Positions 23,127 through 33,804 of a stretch of DNA of 64,000 nt are shown piece after piece. Every line of letters begins with the position of its first letter. The stretch's first letter is position 1. The notes under the pieces were generated by a model that was not told the origin of the DNA, ran no database searches, and saw nothing but the letters and a program-made list of their open reading frames with translations. Location of the stretch: the NCBI RefSeq assembly GCF_040954835.1, contig NC_090709.1, positions 42,230,490 through 42,294,489 on the forward strand. Direction: 5' to 3'. The position numbers and the translations under genes are program-made. Origin of the DNA: Lepisosteus oculatus. Its lineage: Eukaryota; Chordata; Actinopteri; Semionotiformes; Lepisosteidae.

Positions 23127-23597
23127 GAGGGGGGGAGCTGGAGTCTATCCCAGCAAGCAACGGGAGCTAGTCAGGGTACACCCTGGACAGGACACCAGTC
23201 CATCACAGCACATACTCACTCACACACCCTGGACAGGACACCAGTCCATCACAGGATGGACACACACACACACACCCTGGACAGGACACCAGTCCATCAC
23301 AGGATGGACACACACACACACACCCTGGACAGGACGCCAGTCCATCACAGGATGGACACACACACACACACCCTGGACAGGACGCCAGTCCATCACAGGA
23401 TGGACACACACACACACACCCTGGACAGGACGCCAGTCCATCACAGGATGGACACACACACACACACCCTGGACAGGACGCCAGTCCATCACAGGATGGA
23501 CACACACACACACACACACCCTGGATGGGACGCCAGTCCATCACAGGATGAACACACACACACACACCCTGGATGGGACGCCAGTCCATCACAGGAT

Positions 23598-23633
<36 letters not shown>

Positions 23634-23690
23634 CCTGGATGGGACGCCAGTCCATCGCAGGGCAGACGGAGACGGACACACGCGCAGAAC
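23127..23690 (-). repeat. DANA-like SINE expanded into a CA-rich ~44-bp minisatellite
   Basis: Begins 'gagctggagtctatcccagc' and then repeats 'cctggacaggacgccagtcc' + 'atcacaggatgga' + CA run about nine times. Later units carry 'ggatgggacgcc'. Confidence 0.85.
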
Positions 23691-24031
23691 GCCTTGCAGG
23701 ACCCAGGGAAAAAGAGAGGACAGGGATCGCTCCGATCCCCGAGACGGAACGCTCCAAAATTCGTCCTCAATCGTCCTTCAGGTTCAAGTCGGGTTTTTTA
23801 GAAGAAAAGCAGGGGCAGTCGGGGGATCGGCATTCTGGGTAGAAACGCCAACAACAACAACAACAAAAAAAATGAACCGACCCCCGGGTTGCCGAGGCAT
23901 CGTTAAAAACAAAATGCTTTTTAAAAGCAAAACATCTCTCCTCCGACCCCGCTGCCACCGCTTGAGAACGGAGGGGATGAGATTGATGGAGTCTAGAAGA
24001 ACAAAACACTACGACGCCGATGGGGGGGGGG

Positions 24032-27000
24032 CTATTCTGGGTCGAGTTTCACCCCCCTCCCCCCGCCCTCCCCCGGCTCGGCCCTCTCCTCCGGCTTCTG
24101 GGGGGCCTGCCCCGCGTGCAGGCGCTGGTGCTTCCGCAGGTTGCTGGACTGGTTGAAGCTCTTCCCGCACTGGGCGCAGCTGAAGGGCCGCTCCCCGGTG
24201 TGGACCACCTGGTGGGTCTTCAGCCCCCCCGACTGGGTGAAGCCCTTGCCGCACTGGGCGCAGCGGAAGCGCTTCTCGCCCGTGTGGATGAGGGCGTGCA
24301 CCTTCAGGCTGCTGGCCAGGCTGAAGCCCTTGCCGCACTGCGGGCAGCCGAAGGGCTTCTGGGCCGCGTGGCTGAGCTGGTGGCTCTGCAGGCCGCCCGG
24401 GGTGCGGAAGCCCCGGCCGCACTGGCCGCAGACGAAGCGCTTCTCCCCGGCGTGGATGGGCTGGTGGCGCTTGAGGCGGTACAGGTGGCGGAAGCCCTTG
24501 CCGCACTGGCCGCAGGCGAAGGGCCGCTCCCCCGTGTGCGTGTGCAGGTGCTTCTTCAGGTTGCTGGCGTGGCTGAAGCGCTTGCCGCACTGGCCGCAGG
24601 CGTGGGGCCGCTCGCCCGTGTGCACGTGCTGGTGGTTCTGCAGGTAGCAGGCCCGGCTGAAGCCCCGGCCGCAGCTGGCGCAGCGGTAGGGCTTCTCCCC
24701 CGTGTGCGTGCACAGGTGGCGCCGCAGGGCGCCGGGCTGGGTGAAGCCCCGGCCGCACTGGCCGCAGCCGAAGGGCTTCTGGCGGCTGTGGGCGTGCTGG
24801 TGGCGCTTCAGGTTGCAGGCCTGGCTGAAGCTCTTGCCGCACTGGCCGCAGGCGAAGGGCTTCTCCCCCGTGTGCACCAGCTGGTGGCTGCGCAGGTTGC
24901 AGGCCTGGGCGAAGCTCTTGCCGCACTGGCCGCAGGCGAAGGGCTTCCCGCCCGGGGTGGCGGCGGCGGCGGCGGCGGCCGGGGGCTGGGGGGGGCTTCC
25001 GAGGCGGTCCGGCTCCCGTCCCTGGCCCTCCCCCAGCGACCGGTCCCCTGTGCCCTCTGGGCCCGGCCCGGCCGGACTCCGCCCGCCCCTCTGCTCCGGC
25101 TGGGGTCGCCCGGCTTCCCAGAATTCCCCTGTGGGCTGGGGCTTCGTGTCCTGCTCTGTAAGCCTCATGATATCCAGGTCATCCAGTTCCTCTTCTTTGT
25201 GCCCTCGGACAGCGACGGACTCATCCCTGTGTTCTAGAACGGCCTTAACGTCCCGATGATCCACCTCGTGTGAGCAGCAGTCGTCGGGCTCCGACTTCAC
25301 CTCTGGCGCGGAGCCCAGACCCCCCAGCCTCGGCCTGCTCTCGGCCTGCCGCTCCCCGAGTGTCTCTTTCCCCTCTGCAGATGGGAGCCACGTCTCCTGC
25401 ATCAGATGGGAGCCCCACTCCTCCTCCTCCTCCTCGCCGCGCTGCTGCTGTTCAAGAGGAGCCCCTTCCCCAGCGTCAGGGAGAGCCCCGACCTCTGACC
25501 CTGAAAAACACAGGACAGGAGAGATCAAGACCTTGAATAACAGGGTCACACGGCCTTCGAATCAGGAGGAAAAACAGCCCTCACTGTAAACAGAAGCAGT
25601 AGAACAACATCTAATAATAATAATAATAATAAACTTAATTTTATATAGCGCCTTTAAAGGTGGCTTCTCACAGCCCTTTACAGGATGACAACAACAACAT
25701 AAAGAATACACAGAGGAGGCCGTGGATGGTGGAACTATAATGGAACCAGTTCAGGAAAGGCTTTTCTGAAGAAGAGGGTTTTGGAGTCTGGATTTGAAGT
25801 TTAGAGAGTTTAGAGAAGGTGCCTCTCTGATGTCCTTGGGCAGAGAGTTCCAGAGCTTGGGGGGGCACAACAGGAGAAGGCCCTGTCACCCCTAGAGTGT
25901 AGACGGGCTTGGGGGGACGGTAAGGAGGGCAGAATTTGAAGAGCGGAGGTTGCGAGGTGGGGAGTAGGGCGATGATAGCTCACACAGGTACTGAGGCGCC
26001 CAGCCACGCAGAGCCTTATAGGTGAGCAGGAGGATTTTGAAGTTGATATGAAACCTGACAGGAAGCCAGTGCAGGGACTCCAGGATAGGAGTAATGTAAA
26101 CACTTGCGCTAGACCTGGTCAGGATTCTGGCTGCTGAATTCTGGACATGCTGCAGTTTGTTCAAAGGAGATTTAGATACAGGAAAATCGCTCCAATAATT
26201 AGCGGAAAATTAGAATTGGCAAACTTCGCCTGCTCAAGCCTAACAGGAAAGCGGAGATCAACCCGAGTTTCTGTCTAGGTGCGTTTTGGGAACTGTCCGA
26301 ATGACAAATTAATATTCTCCCCCCCCCCCACCAGACAGGAAAACACTGGAAACTCCAGTGTTTGCGGTGAAGCAGAAAATACTCTTGGGAGGAAAAAAAA
26401 CCCCAGCCACATCCCTAAACCTAAACCTTCAGGGATTTTAAAGCACATAACCCCAGGGGCTTAATGGAACCCAGACGGACCAGTACAGAACACTAGAGTC
26501 TGACCTGACCAACCTAGAACAGACTCTAGTGCTCTGTACTGCTCTGTCTGGGTTCTACAAAGACCCTGGCATTTGAGGTGAGGACATGGTGAATATCGGG
26601 GTGCCTCTACTGCTCTGTATTGGCCTGGCTGGGTGCTATAAAACAGCCAGCAGCCATATCCCTCTGCAGCTCCCAGCTGGCAGCCCCCCCCACTGGAGCT
26701 CAGCAGGTGTGAGCCTGGTCAGTACCTGGAGGGGAGACCTCCTGGGAAAAACTAAGGCTGCTGCTGGGAGAGGTGTGAGTGGGGCCAGCAGGGGGCGCTC
26801 TCACCCTGCGGTCTGTGTGGGTCCTAATGCCCCAGTATAGTGACGGGGGACACTTTACTGTAAACAGGCGCCGTCCTTCAGATGAGACGTAAAACCGAGG
26901 TCCTGGCTCTCTGGGGTCATTAAAAATCCCAGGGCGTTTCTCGAAAAGAGTAGGGGTGTAACCCCGGCGTCCTGGCCAAATTTCCCATTGGCCCCTTACT

Positions 27001-28386
27001 CATCATGGCCTCCTAATCACCCCCCCCTCTCTGAACTGGCTCCATCCCTCTGCTCTCCTCCCCACCGAGAGCTGCTGTGTGCCGAGCGGACTGGAGCATC
27101 ATCCAGGTGGGGGCTGCACACTGGTGGCGGTAGTGGGATTCCCCCATGACCCATATAGCGCTTTGGGTGGAGTGTCCAGAAAAGCGCTATACAAAAGTGT
27201 AAGCTATTCTTATAATAGAGACACCCCGATATTCACTTCATCCTGCACCTCAAACTCCGGAAAAAGTGTATGCTTAAAATGAGAACTTTTAATGAATCTA
27301 CACTTAATCTATTCGGTTATTTCCAATCCCTTCACTGCAGCGAGATAGGAATATATATGCAAAGACCACTTACTCGGCAGTCTAAAGTTTCTCTCCGAAA
27401 CTTAGAAGCATTTAAATCTCCGCTCTACTGGAAAACGCAGCCGGTCGAATTTCGGAGGAAGAAAAACTTATATAACAGGGATCACTGCATGCACAAAAAC
27501 AAGACTTTTTAAATACACCGTTGAGTCAATGATACAATTACCGAGTCGCCCCGAGTTGTCTGCGGGACCGTTTTGGAGTTTTCTGACCGGATAACACCCC
27601 AGTTCGGTTTCAGAAAGGAATGTTTCCTCTCCCACCCTCCCTCCCCTCCGTGAGTCGTGTCCAAATCACGCAAGAAAAAAAAACAACACACACACACACA
27701 CATTTCAGGCCACCTCCTGATTAGATCGACCACGATTGTGTGTTTTACATCGGCGCCTCCGCGTATTTTCAAACGCGTGAGCAGAGGAGCGATATTCAAC
27801 CCGGTGCAAATAAAAATCTTAAAACTCTCTTCCTCCTCCTCCTCCTCCAAGGGGAAACTGAATTATCTACGGGACTGTTCATTCATGACAATCTTTCCCA
27901 GTGCAGGCCCGCTCTGTGCATCTTATGCAAGATTCTGAATTAGGATGCAGCTAAAAACGTTTTTGTTTTAAAACAGAGAGGCCTTTAGCTCATACGAGGT
28001 TACCCACACTGACCCGACAGCTCCGGATCCGTCTCCATCTCTTCTTTGATTCCTCCGATCGCCTCGCAGGGGGGCGTCTGCCCCCGCTCCCCACCTCCCG
28101 ACCCCTTCTCCCAGACCCGCAGCCGCCCCCTCAGCGTCTCGACCTCCCGCCTCAGCTGCTCGATCTCGCCCCCGCAGCTGCCCTCGACGAACTTCGTGAT
28201 CTTGAACACGGCCCGCCGCACCAGCGTCTGCGACACCCGGCGCAGCCGGCGGCGGCACTGGGAGGCGTCCTCCGCCTCGCCCAGCCCGTTCCGGCAGATG
28301 GCCGACACCTCGTCCACCACGGCCCCCAGCAGCACCTCCATGAACGCCTGTAGCTCGGACTCCAGGACCGCCAGCCAGCTCGCCAT
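24032..28386 (-). CDS. C2H2 zinc-finger protein, 10 fingers (copy B), 613 aa
   Basis: Two coding exons: 28386-28014 and 25500-24032, joined in phase 1 (ELSG/SEVG), exactly as in copy A. The N-terminal domain (starts MASWLAVLESELQAF; RRAVFKITKFVE; coiled coil LRREVETLRGRL) and the EEEEEEWGSHLMQE acidic block match copy A, so the two arose by tandem duplication. Ten C2H2 fingers occupy about 312-586. Three linkers are non-canonical (SRQKP after finger 2, AGEKR after 6, AAQKP after 7), which usually loosens DNA contact. Finger helices differ from copy A, so the DNA target probably differs. The 2.5-kb intron contains an L2 fragment, a SINE and a satellite hairpin. Codons are very GC-rich. Likely a nuclear DNA-binding regulator; target unknown. 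Confidence 0.9.
25613..26205 (-). mobile_element. L2-type LINE, 3' fragment
   Basis: On the minus strand it encodes NKLQHVQNSAARILTRSS, ESLHWLPVRF and FKILLLTYKALRGWAPQYL, then GDRAFSCCAP after a frameshift. These are the C-terminal residues of L2 reverse transcriptases. The 3' end is 'gcgctatataaaattaagtt' plus ATT repeats. Confidence 0.85.
26450..27265. repeat. diverged inverted copies of the 83-bp satellite unit
   Basis: The segments 26460-26510 and 26520-26570 are inverted copies ('cagtacagaacactagagtc' against 'gactctagtgctctgtactg'). A further unit at 26580-26640 continues at 27218-27265 ('gagacaccccgatattcact'), with a SINE in between. Confidence 0.6.
26645..27212 (+). mobile_element. 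5S-derived SINE, full length
   Basis: Head 'gccagcagccatatccctct' and 5S-like 'gtcagtacctggaggggaga' through to the tail 'gcgctatacaaaagtgtaag'. It interrupts a satellite unit. Confidence 0.85.
27270..27960. other. copy B intron, no feature
   Basis: No repeat or exon is recognised apart from a short CA run near 27685. Confidence 0.4.
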
Positions 28387-28548
28387 CTTTTTCTTCCCGG
28401 GGGGGGGCGCCGGAAAGGGAGGGTGGATTTGCTACAGCTGCGACAATAAGCGAGCGCCTGGGATTTAAACGCACAAGCCGGGAGGGACAGGGAAGCGTCA
28501 CATGTCGGCAGAGCACAAACAGGAAGTGAAAGCCTCCCCGAGCCGAGA

Positions 28549-28601
28549 CGAGTTCCGGGTCACGCCGCTGCGCTTCCCTAGTGACTGTTGCTATGCAGCG
28601 C
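28549..28601 (-). promoter_or_regulatory. conserved promoter block upstream of copy B
   Basis: Matches 18967-19015: GCATAGCAACAGTCACTAGG and GCGGCGTGACCCGGAA on the minus strand. It lies about 165-215 bp upstream of the ATG. Confidence 0.5.
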
Positions 28602-28647
28602 CCAAGGGCCGCAACTGTCAAAATGAATACCTTCACTGGATGTGTAC

Positions 28648-29300
28648 AGTTTTTTTAAATATTTTTTTTTATTTATGCTTCACAAAAGAACAAGAATTAC
28701 CATACAAACAAGAGTATCTATAACAATTCAAGACAAAAAAATCGTCAGCGGTACATATTACTACATAGATTCAAGTTATGAAAAAAGATTAAACACATTC
28801 AATAAAAATAACTGTATTATTATTACCGCTTTCATATTTTTACACTTCGAAATAGTCTGCAAATACCCCCTTACATCCATTTTAAAATGCTCAAACAAAG
28901 GGTTCTTCCCAGACCGCTTCATTTTGTGTATGTAATAACGGGCCATTGTAATAATAAAATGTATTGCAACCGAAATTTTAATATTATTATCGATGGGGCT
29001 GAAACCTAACATAACATCTTTTTCATCAAAACAAATATCAATATTGGTCTCTTTTCTTAATATAAGTCTGCAACTTTGTCCAGAAAATTTTTACCCTGGG
29101 ACATAACCAAAACAAATGCTGAATAGTTTCAGGGCTATTGTCACAAAAAACACATTTGTCATCTATATTAATTTTAAATCGCTGGGTAACAAGAGTCTTA
29201 ACTTGGGTAAATTCGATGAATTATTTTGTATTAAAACCTCCTTAACCTTACTGGGGGATTTGTACAGTTCCGCTTATCAAAAGAGGGGGAGGTTTTAATA
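28648..29300 (-). mobile_element. LINE 3' fragment (L1/Tx1-like)
   Basis: On the minus strand it encodes, across frameshifts, a zinc-knuckle-like CVFCDNSPETIQHLFWLC and then FWTKLQTYI and KMKRSGKNPLFEHFKMD. This is typical of the C-terminal end of L1/Tx1-type LINE ORF2. It is degraded. Confidence 0.65.
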
Positions 29301-29646
29301 AATCAATAAGTTACCAACGTGGAATTTAAAAAATTCCGTTCTGTCTCATTTTTTTAACTGGCTTTACTGGTCCTGTCATTAAATGAGGAATTCAGCCTTA
29401 GAAATGGTGCCTACGTATTGTAACGAACGCTCCCGATTCTGTGTCGGCGGCGTGAGGGAAAGTTTTGGGGAAAGGCTTGGGGAAAGTTTTATCGACCTGT
29501 CCATTGCAGTGGGGGTGTGCAAATAATGGGGGTTAGGGAAATATCTGTGAAGGGGGAGAGAGAGAGTACGTCTGCCAGGCACTGAGGAGGGTAAAGAGAC
29601 AGAAGAGGGATTTCTCCTTGTTTTTATAGAGGGAAAAGGCAGGAAG

Positions 29647-30119
29647 TGTAACCAACAGTTCTTTCCGGACCCTATGCGGACGACACAATCCGAAGAAGTG
29701 GGGAAACACTAGGAAAAAGTCATGCAGGGATACGGGGCTGAAAACAGGGGGGGGCGTGTCCAAAGTGCACTGGTGCACAGGGGAGGTGTGGCCGAGGCAA
29801 ACAATCCAAAAGTAATCCATAGAGGGAATCCAAAAACGCAAGAAAGTCCATAGCCAGGTGACCCATCCAAACAAGGAATTAAAAACACGAACCGGGTCGG
29901 AACCGCCGGACAAGGAACAAGAACAGAGGTTAAAACCTTAACGGGACCAGGCGCTTCTAGGCCCCAGACTCGCACGGTGCGGAAACCAGATGCAGAGCCA
30001 GGCTGAACGTCAGCGCCTGGCTTTTAAGGTGGGCTGGGAAAAGGGGTCAGGTGCACAGAATGAAGTCTGAAGTGAAAGGGCTGGAGCACCCTTAAGGAGG
30101 AGGGACTATAATCGTGACA
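29647..30119. mobile_element. solo LTR, 473 bp
   Basis: Begins TGTAACC and ends CGTGACA, flanked by ggaag (29642-29646) and ggaaa (30120-30124), a nearly perfect 5-bp duplication. Related copies lie at 55788-56083 and, inverted, at 60944-61382. No internal retroviral region is present. Orientation is uncertain because the termini are near-symmetrical. Confidence 0.7.
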
Positions 30120-30231
30120 GGAAAGAGTAAGCCATAAAGTGAAAGGGTCATAGGTCATACAGTAGTTGCAGTCCAATTCCAGGGGCGTGAGACACTACTT
30201 CCATCTGTTTCCTAACCGCCTCACCCAATTC

Positions 30232-30360
30232 AGCGTTTGCGGAGGAGCTGGGGCCTTTCCCAGCGAGCAGGGGGCGCATGGCAGGGCACACCCTGGATGG
30301 GCCGCCAGTCCATCACAGGGCAGACACACGGACACACACACACACACCCACACCGGGGCC
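30232..30360 (-). mobile_element. DANA-like SINE fragment
   Basis: 'ggagctggggcctttcccagc' to 'gatgggccgccagtccatca' and a CA run. Confidence 0.6.
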
Positions 30361-30365
30361 AATTT

Positions 30366-30645
30366 GGAGTGGCGGAGCGGTGGAACTGTGGCTCAGGATC
30401 TGCGCCTGTGGCTGGAAGGTTGCTGGTTCAAGTCCTGCGGCTAGCAGAGGAATCCTACTCCGTTGGGCCCCCGAGCGAGGCCCTGAACCCCTGCTGTGGC
30501 AGGGGTGCTGAATAAAGGCCTGACCCTGCGCCCTGACCCCAAGCTTCTCTCTCCCTGCCTGTGACTTGTGGAGAGCATGCTGGGGTCTGCGAAGAGACAA
30601 ATTCCTCATGCAAGAAATGGCTAATAAAGTGATCTGATCCTAATT
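30366..30645 (+). mobile_element. tRNA-derived SINE, full length
   Basis: A-box-like 'gtggctcaggatctgcgcct' and B-box 'ggttcaagtcc' are 30-40 bp apart, followed by 'gcgaggccctgaaccc', 'aagcttctctctccctgcct' and a 3' end 'ctaataaagtgatctgatcc'. Not a functional tRNA gene: the cloverleaf is not intact. Confidence 0.75.
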
Positions 30646-30654
30646 TTCCCAGAA

Positions 30655-30835
30655 GCCAGTTCACCTGCCACTATGTCTTTGGACCGTGGCAGGAAACCAG
30701 AGCACCTGGATAAAACCCCACATGAACACACATATAATACCCCAGGTCTGAGCAACTGAACGCCTGAACCCACACGAACCCCACACTGTAGGCGCTGTAC
30801 AACGATTTCATGGCAAGGCATCAATGACCATCCAC
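30655..30835 (-). mobile_element. DANA-like SINE fragment
   Basis: 'gccactatgtctttggaccg', 'aggaaaccagagcacctgga' and 'aaccccacat' are a degraded core. Confidence 0.45.
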
Positions 30836-31071
30836 TGTGCTGCCCTCGGAACGCTACATTGTGGTATTATTTTAAACAACGTTTTAAATACAGACGCAGA
30901 TGTGTACGTGGAACGTAATGTCAGTGTAATGTTACAGTGTTTGTAAATGAACTGCGATGAGAATCACTGCCTGTTGCCTTGAAAGCGAAGGCGCTGTACA
31001 ACGATTTCATGGAAAAAATGACACAGATTTCCTGTTTTCATTGGTGAACTTTTCTTCACTTGTTCCTTTCG

Positions 31072-31195
31072 GTGCCCTGTGACGAACTGGCAGCCCATCC
31101 GGGCCGCTTCGTGCCCATGGCTTGCTGGGATAGGCTGTGGCGCCCCCCCCCCCCCACGACCCTGTACTGCCTGAAGAGGTCAACAAATGGATCGG
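31072..31195 (+). mobile_element. DANA-like SINE, 3' fragment
   Basis: 'gacgaactggcagcccatcc' to 'gcttgctgggataggctgtg' and 'cacgaccctgtactgcc'. Confidence 0.5.
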
Positions 31196-31227
31196 ATCGT
31201 CCTTTCCCTTGTCCCCGGCGATACTGA

Positions 31228-31320
31228 GGACACCACATTGGTGGTGGTGGAGGGGAGTTCCCATTACCTGTAAAGCGCTTTGAGTGGAGTGTCCAGAAAA
31301 GCGCTATATAAATGTAAGCA

Positions 31321-31367
<47 letters not shown>
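31228..31367 (+). mobile_element. 5S-derived SINE tail with ATT microsatellite
   Basis: 'cacattggtggtggtggagg' to 'gcgctatataaatgtaagca' followed by about 15 ATT units. Confidence 0.75.
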
Positions 31368-31368
<1 letters not shown>

Positions 31369-31495
31369 TTGTCCCGTCTTGACACGACACCCCAGGTTGT
31401 TGATTTCTGCCCGTTTTTTCTCATTCCCTCCCAGCAGGATAGGGCAACTTGATGAACCTTGGGACTAGAAACTACTTATGAAACACAATAGTTAA

Positions 31496-31567
<72 letters not shown>

Positions 31568-32585
31568 CTTTATTTTATATAGCGCCTTTAAAGGTGGCTC
31601 CTCAAAGCACTTTACAGAATGACAACAACAATAAATAAGAAGAATACACCAGATAAAACACAATTTCAATATACAGAGGAGACCGTGGATGGTCGTACTA
31701 AGTAAAGGCTTTTCTAAAGAAGAGGGTTTTGAGTCTGGATTGGCAGGAGTTTAGAGAAGGTGCCTCTCTGATATCCTCGGGCAGAGAGTTCACGAGCTTG
31801 GGGACACAACAGGAGAAGGCCCTGTCGCCCCTAGAGTGTAGATGGGCTTGGGGGGACAGTAAGGAGAGCAGAGTTAGAAGATCGAAGGTTGCGAGGTGGG
31901 GAGTGGGGCGATGATAGCTCAGACAGGTACTGAGGTCCCAAGCCATGCAGAGCCTTGTAGGTGAGCAGGAGGATTTTAAAGTCCACACGGAATTTGACCG
32001 GAAGCTAGTGCAAGGACTCCAGGATAGGAGTAATGTGAACACTTGCGCTAGACCTGGTCAGGATTCTGGCTCCTGAATGTTGGACATACTGCAGTTTGTT
32101 CAAAGGAGATTTAGATACCCCAGCGAGTAGAGCATTACAGTAGTCAATTTGAGAGAACACAAATGTGTTGATCAGCTTTTCAGCCACAGTTAGTGATAGC
32201 ATAGGGCGTAGTCGAGCGATATTTCTGAGGTGAAAAAAATATGTTTTGACATTATGCTGCACATGTGGGTCAAATGTTAAGCCAGAATCGAATATCACCC
32301 CAAGCTTTTTCAATTTTCAAGTACAGAACCATCTACAGACAGGGTTACTGGACTGGCTTTACGAAGTTGATGGAGGGTGCCAATAAGCATGACTTCAGTC
32401 TTGCCGCGGTTAAGATGAAGGAAATTTGGACTCATCCAAGTTTTTATGTCAGAGATGCAATTAGATAGAATAGAGACAGCCACATCAGTGTCAGGTTTGG
32501 TATGGATGTATATTTGAGTATCGTAAAATGCAACTTCCAGCGTGTGTGTAAGAACTGAAAACAAAACATAAAATTGATTATTCAA
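31496..32585 (-). mobile_element. L2-type LINE, 3' half, inactive
   Basis: The (AAT)n tail at 31496-31565 is followed on the minus strand by the 3'UTR and reverse-transcriptase C-terminus: KTWMSPNFLHLN, KTEVMLIGT, LGVIFDSGLTFD, QIDYCNALLAGV, ESLHWLPVRF. The catalytic YADD-type box is damaged (reads FYDTQIYI), and frameshifts are present. Confidence 0.85.
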
Positions 32586-32589
32586 ATCA

Positions 32590-33290
32590 ATTAAGGACTG
32601 CTCAGAGCTTGGCTAGAAACAGAAACAGGTATGTGGGCCTCCATGACTCAGATCAGAAATCCCAGGAAAGCCTATGAGGAGGACATAGGTCCAGACATTG
32701 TCATCGTGTACACGACAAAATTAGCAACATCTAGATTGGTGGGCTACTTTAACAAAAAGCCACTGAAGACTAACAATTATTGTCATTTAATGTCATTTGA
32801 GGAGCTGATCACGACAACATGTTCAGTATCAGGAACAATTACATTGGTTCCAGAATTTACCCACAATCCCCACGATGCTGCATGGGATGGGTACAAGACA
32901 TTAAGGCGAGTCCCTGATCACAGACAACCCCACACGAGTCTGAAGGTTTCTGGGTATTTTATTTATAAGTGCGGTCTATTTACAAAGGTCGCCAGCCTCA
33001 AACATAATCATAAAGCAAACAAAATCAGCCCCTTCCTGGGGCTACTAGAAGGCACTGAAGCTAGAACTTAACTCCCTTATAATCATACGTCTTCTGTGAT
33101 AGCACAGAGATTCCTTACTCCGTGCGGTGGCTTTTAGCACATCCCAACCTAATGGTTTTCCTCATTGTTTCAGCAGTTTCCATCACTGCGCAGTAGCTCC
33201 AGCGCCAGCGCAAAATTTTAGATGAGACTCATTTTCTCTCTTCCTGGCTCTCGCTGACTCTCGCACAACACCCATCCTCCTCTTATTAAC
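32590..33290. other. unrecognised stretch
   Basis: A 146-codon plus-strand ORF at 32631-33071 has no recognisable domain and no conserved context. Possibly upstream transposon sequence. Confidence 0.25.
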
Positions 33291-33293
33291 TCG

Positions 33294-33480
33294 TCACTTC
33301 CTGGTTCGGTGCTCTGCTTCTCTAGCCTGGAACAGGGAGCGCAGCCGATCCCCGCTCCAGCGATTGCTGATCCGCAAACCTGTGACCGGCCTCACCTGTC
33401 GGCCACCTTGGTCAGCGGGAAATCTTATTAAAAAGAGAAAGAAATGCCCCCTCACAACGATTGAGGATTGACGATTAAAG
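33294..33480 (+). repeat. unnamed ~185-bp repeat, copy 1
   Basis: Shares 'tggttcggtgctctgcttc', 'ccagcgattgctgatc', 'gccaccttggtcag' and 'aagaaatgccccctcacaac' with 35766-35950. Confidence 0.75.
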
Positions 33481-33804
33481 CAAGAAAAAAAAATCAACAG
33501 AAGGTGTTGTTTTTTGTGAGTATCTTTTGAGTGGACAGTTTGTGCTTCTCTTCTCAAGGTTTTGTCCTCAAGCAATCAATTTACGATAACGAGACGGAAG
33601 GTGTTTCGATCTCATTGAGGGATACCTTTCTGGGGAAGGCGAAGACCAAGGCCCAGGATGAGTTTGTATTCACTCATAAAGACTCACTTGACTGCCCGCA
33701 CTGTTACCATCACACTTTGCACGCGAGAATGATTAGGCGTTACAACGCACACCAGGCGAATCCAGACCACTCTGCGGTAAAATGAAGACCTATCTTAGTG
33801 GGGT

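Noticed and set aside
23026-24156. 376-aa plus ORF rich in THTP/WTGRQSITG
   Set aside because: CA-rich minisatellite, no coding features.
24020-25237. 405-aa plus-strand ORF and a 305-aa out-of-frame minus ORF
   Set aside because: Shadows of the 10-finger exon in other frames.
26645-26770. 5S rRNA gene
   Set aside because: The 5S-like part is diverged and continues into a SINE body and tail present at dozens of places.
30366-30440. tRNA gene
   Set aside because: Only A- and B-box-like motifs; no intact cloverleaf and a SINE body follows, so it is a tRNA-derived SINE.
33531-33785. 84-codon plus ORF with CPHCYHH
   Set aside because: Cysteine/histidine cluster is suggestive, but there is no recognisable domain, no splice context and it adjoins a repeat.
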